Below are positions 32,038 to 33,329 of a DNA stretch of 33,329 nt, piece by piece. Source of the DNA: Gammaproteobacteria bacterium. GTDB lineage: Bacteria > Gemmatimonadota > Gemmatimonadetes > Longimicrobiales > Gaopeijiaceae. Below the pieces are notes generated by a model. That model was not told the DNA's origin, made no database searches, and worked only from the letters and a program-made list of their open reading frames with translations. The translations under genes and the position numbers were made by a program. The DNA lies in assembly GCA_009843625.1 (NCBI GenBank), contig VYDD01000146.1:1-33329 (forward strand), read 5' to 3'. Position 1 is the stretch's first letter. Every line of letters starts with the position of its first letter.

Positions 32038-33329
32038 CTAGGACCCTCCCGGCGCCAGCACCAGCCGGTTCTCGGCCTGCGCCTCCACGGCTTCGCGCGA
32101 GAAGAGCATCGGGAAGTACTCCTGGTTGGCCCAGTCATCGGTGAGGTTGCCGTAGTAGGGGCTTCCCGGCCGGCCGGACTGCCCGGGCGCGTTGGTGAAC
32201 AGCGACCCGTCCAGGTCGGCGAAGTCGACGATGTGGCGGTAGGTGGCGCCCGTCGCCGCCACCGTGCCCGCGCCCCCGGAGCGCTCCGCCGACGGCAGGT
32301 CGTAGGCGGTCACCAGCGCGTGTGGAAACTCGTTCGTGTGGTCGCGACCCCAGCGCCACTGGGCGGGATCGTCGCCCTGGTCGAGTGCGATCCGGTCCAG
32401 GGCGGCGGCGAGGGCCGCCTCCAGCGTAGGCGACGCGTCCCCCCCGTCGCCCGCCGCCTGGTCGAGCACATCCCCGTCGAGACGGCGGTAGATCGCGGCC
32501 GCCCGGCTGTCGCGGTCGAAGACGCCGTTCCAGGCGGCCAGCTCAGCCCGGTAGGACTCCACGTCCGCGTCGCTCGCCGTCCATCCTCCGAAGAGAGCCG
32601 CATGGCGCGCGCCTGACGCCGAGTACGCGTCCTGCTGGAGCGCCCGCGAGTCATCGAGCGTGAAGTCGCTGCCCGCGTTCAATACCTCCTGCACGCGCGC
32701 GAAGCGGGCGAAGGGGCCGGCGGTCTTGAAGAAGAGCGGCGGATCGTAGCCGGGCGGGTGGATGTCGTGGTTGGCGGTTCCCACCCAGCCCCGCTCCGGG
32801 TTGTACTCGGTGGGCAGGTCATCGCGGAAGCCGTCCCATTCGAACTCCCCGGTCCCGGGCACCGGAAGCCGCCCGTGCCAGTCGGGGCGGCTCGGCGAGA
32901 GAGCGGCCGCCTGCCAGGCGATGTTCCCGTCCGCGTCGCCGCAGATCATGTTCTCGGTCGGTGCCAGCCAGTAGCGCATCTCCTCCAGAAACGCGCTGCA
33001 GTCGGAGACCACGTTGAGCCGCAGACCGGCCAGGTATCCCGTGGTGCCCGGTTCGTGCATCGTCGACCGCATGGCGTAGGCGAGGTTGTTCCCGGGATCG
33101 CGGTGGAAGATCGGGCCGTGACGGGAGAACTCGAGTTCCAGGGTCACGGGCTCGCCGTCCCTGACCTGGACGGTTTCGGTGATGGTCCGCACCTCCTCCC
33201 AGCCGTCGCCCCAGCGCACCTGTTTCGGGTTGTCCGGGTTCACCTGCTCGACGATCACGTCGGACTGGTCGGTGCCGACGATCGTGAGCCCACAGGCGAT
33301 GCGTCCGTTGTGCCCGATGGCCCCCCCGG
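32038..33329 (-). CDS. Penicillin acylase family protein (partial, N-terminus off the right edge)
   Basis: The frame is open from the stop at 32038 to the right edge of the window, giving about 430 residues of C-terminal sequence; a GTG at 33258 is an internal codon, not a credible start. The edge sequence IGHNGRIACGLTIVG matches the conserved 'IGHN..IAWG.T' of Ntn-hydrolase penicillin acylases. Downstream are SRHGPIFHRD, MICGDADGNIAWQAAALSP, GTANHDIHPPGYD (containing the conserved oxyanion Asn region) and WRWGRDHTNEFPHAL. The N-terminal nucleophilic Ser of the beta subunit should lie just beyond the window. Family enzymes hydrolyse amides including beta-lactams and N-acyl homoserine lactones and mature by self-cleavage in the periplasm. 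Confidence 0.9.
   Translation of the reverse strand, partial: GGAIGHNGRIACGLTIVGTDQSDVIVEQVNPDNPKQVRWGDGWEEVRTITETVQVRDGEPVTLELEFSRHGPIFHRDPGNNLAYAMRSTMHEPGTTGYLAGLRLNVVSDCSAFLEEMRYWLAPTENMICGDADGNIAWQAAALSPSRPDWHGRLPVPGTGEFEWDGFRDDLPTEYNPERGWVGTANHDIHPPGYDPPLFFKTAGPFARFARVQEVLNAGSDFTLDDSRALQQDAYSASGARHAALFGGWTASDADVESYRAELAAWNGVFDRDSRAAAIYRRLDGDVLDQAAGDGGDASPTLEAALAAALDRIALDQGDDPAQWRWGRDHTNEFPHALVTAYDLPSAERSGGAGTVAATGATYRHIVDFADLDGSLFTNAPGQSGRPGSPYYGNLTDDWANQEYFPMLFSREAVEAQAENRLVLAPGGS

Noticed and set aside
1-33329. tRNA, rRNA and CRISPR arrays
   Set aside because: I saw no cloverleaf-like T-loop/CCA segments in intergenic gaps, no rRNA-like sequence and no regularly spaced repeat array. 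Gaps are too short for most of these; a covariance search would settle it.

Overview
The window is GC-rich, densely packed bacterial chromosome. It is dominated by exported hydrolases and beta-propeller proteins: TolB-propeller amidohydrolase, S9 and M14 peptidases, amidase, penicillin acylase, LVIVD protein and a DUF2723 membrane protein. There is also a GMC/gluconate-dehydrogenase-subunit-3 pair and a Tat-exported TIM barrel. This repertoire resembles heterotrophic Gemmatimonadota or a related deep-branching Gram-negative phylum; that is an inference from gene content, since no rRNA or other phylogenetic marker is present. I saw no tRNA, rRNA, CRISPR array or complete insertion sequence.

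Left part (1-8.3 kb): a minus-strand unit encodes a small exported six-cysteine protein followed by a beta-propeller lipoprotein that runs off the left edge. Next come about 460 bp without a recognisable gene, and a TolB-propeller/amidohydrolase that has lost its N-terminus. A YdeI/OmdA-like gene converges on it. A coupled GMC oxidoreductase and gluconate-dehydrogenase subunit 3 pair follows, divergent from a Tat-exported sugar-isomerase-like TIM barrel. The last three look like a periplasmic sugar (perhaps 3-keto-sugar) oxidation cluster.

Middle (8.3-15.1 kb): an AT-richer, repeat-rich promoter leads into a Fic-domain AMPylase-type gene. It is followed by a GYD protein, a D-2-hydroxyacid dehydrogenase (minus), an M14 carboxypeptidase and a ketopantoate reductase-like gene. 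A hairpin at 15118-15140 separates these from the next block.

15.1-25.0 kb is one co-directional minus-strand run of seven genes. In transcription order they are S9 peptidase, a free-standing 10-formyl-THF-hydrolase-like protein, rhodanese, DUF481 outer-membrane protein, Ig/LVIVD surface protein, Met/Gly-rich-loop propeller and DUF2723 multi-pass membrane protein. Most junctions overlap or are only a few bases apart, so translational coupling is likely.

25.0-29.2 kb holds the most interesting unit: a RecQ-type helicase fused to a ComF-like phosphoribosyltransferase, translationally coupled (TGATG) to a divergent DprA with a C-terminal winged helix. Its helicase is interrupted near the N-terminus by a +1 frameshift in a five-base C/G run. 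The combination is a candidate DNA-uptake or anti-mobile-element module. The right end has an exported amidase, a beta-hydroxyacid dehydrogenase-like gene and a penicillin acylase-type protein cut by the window edge.
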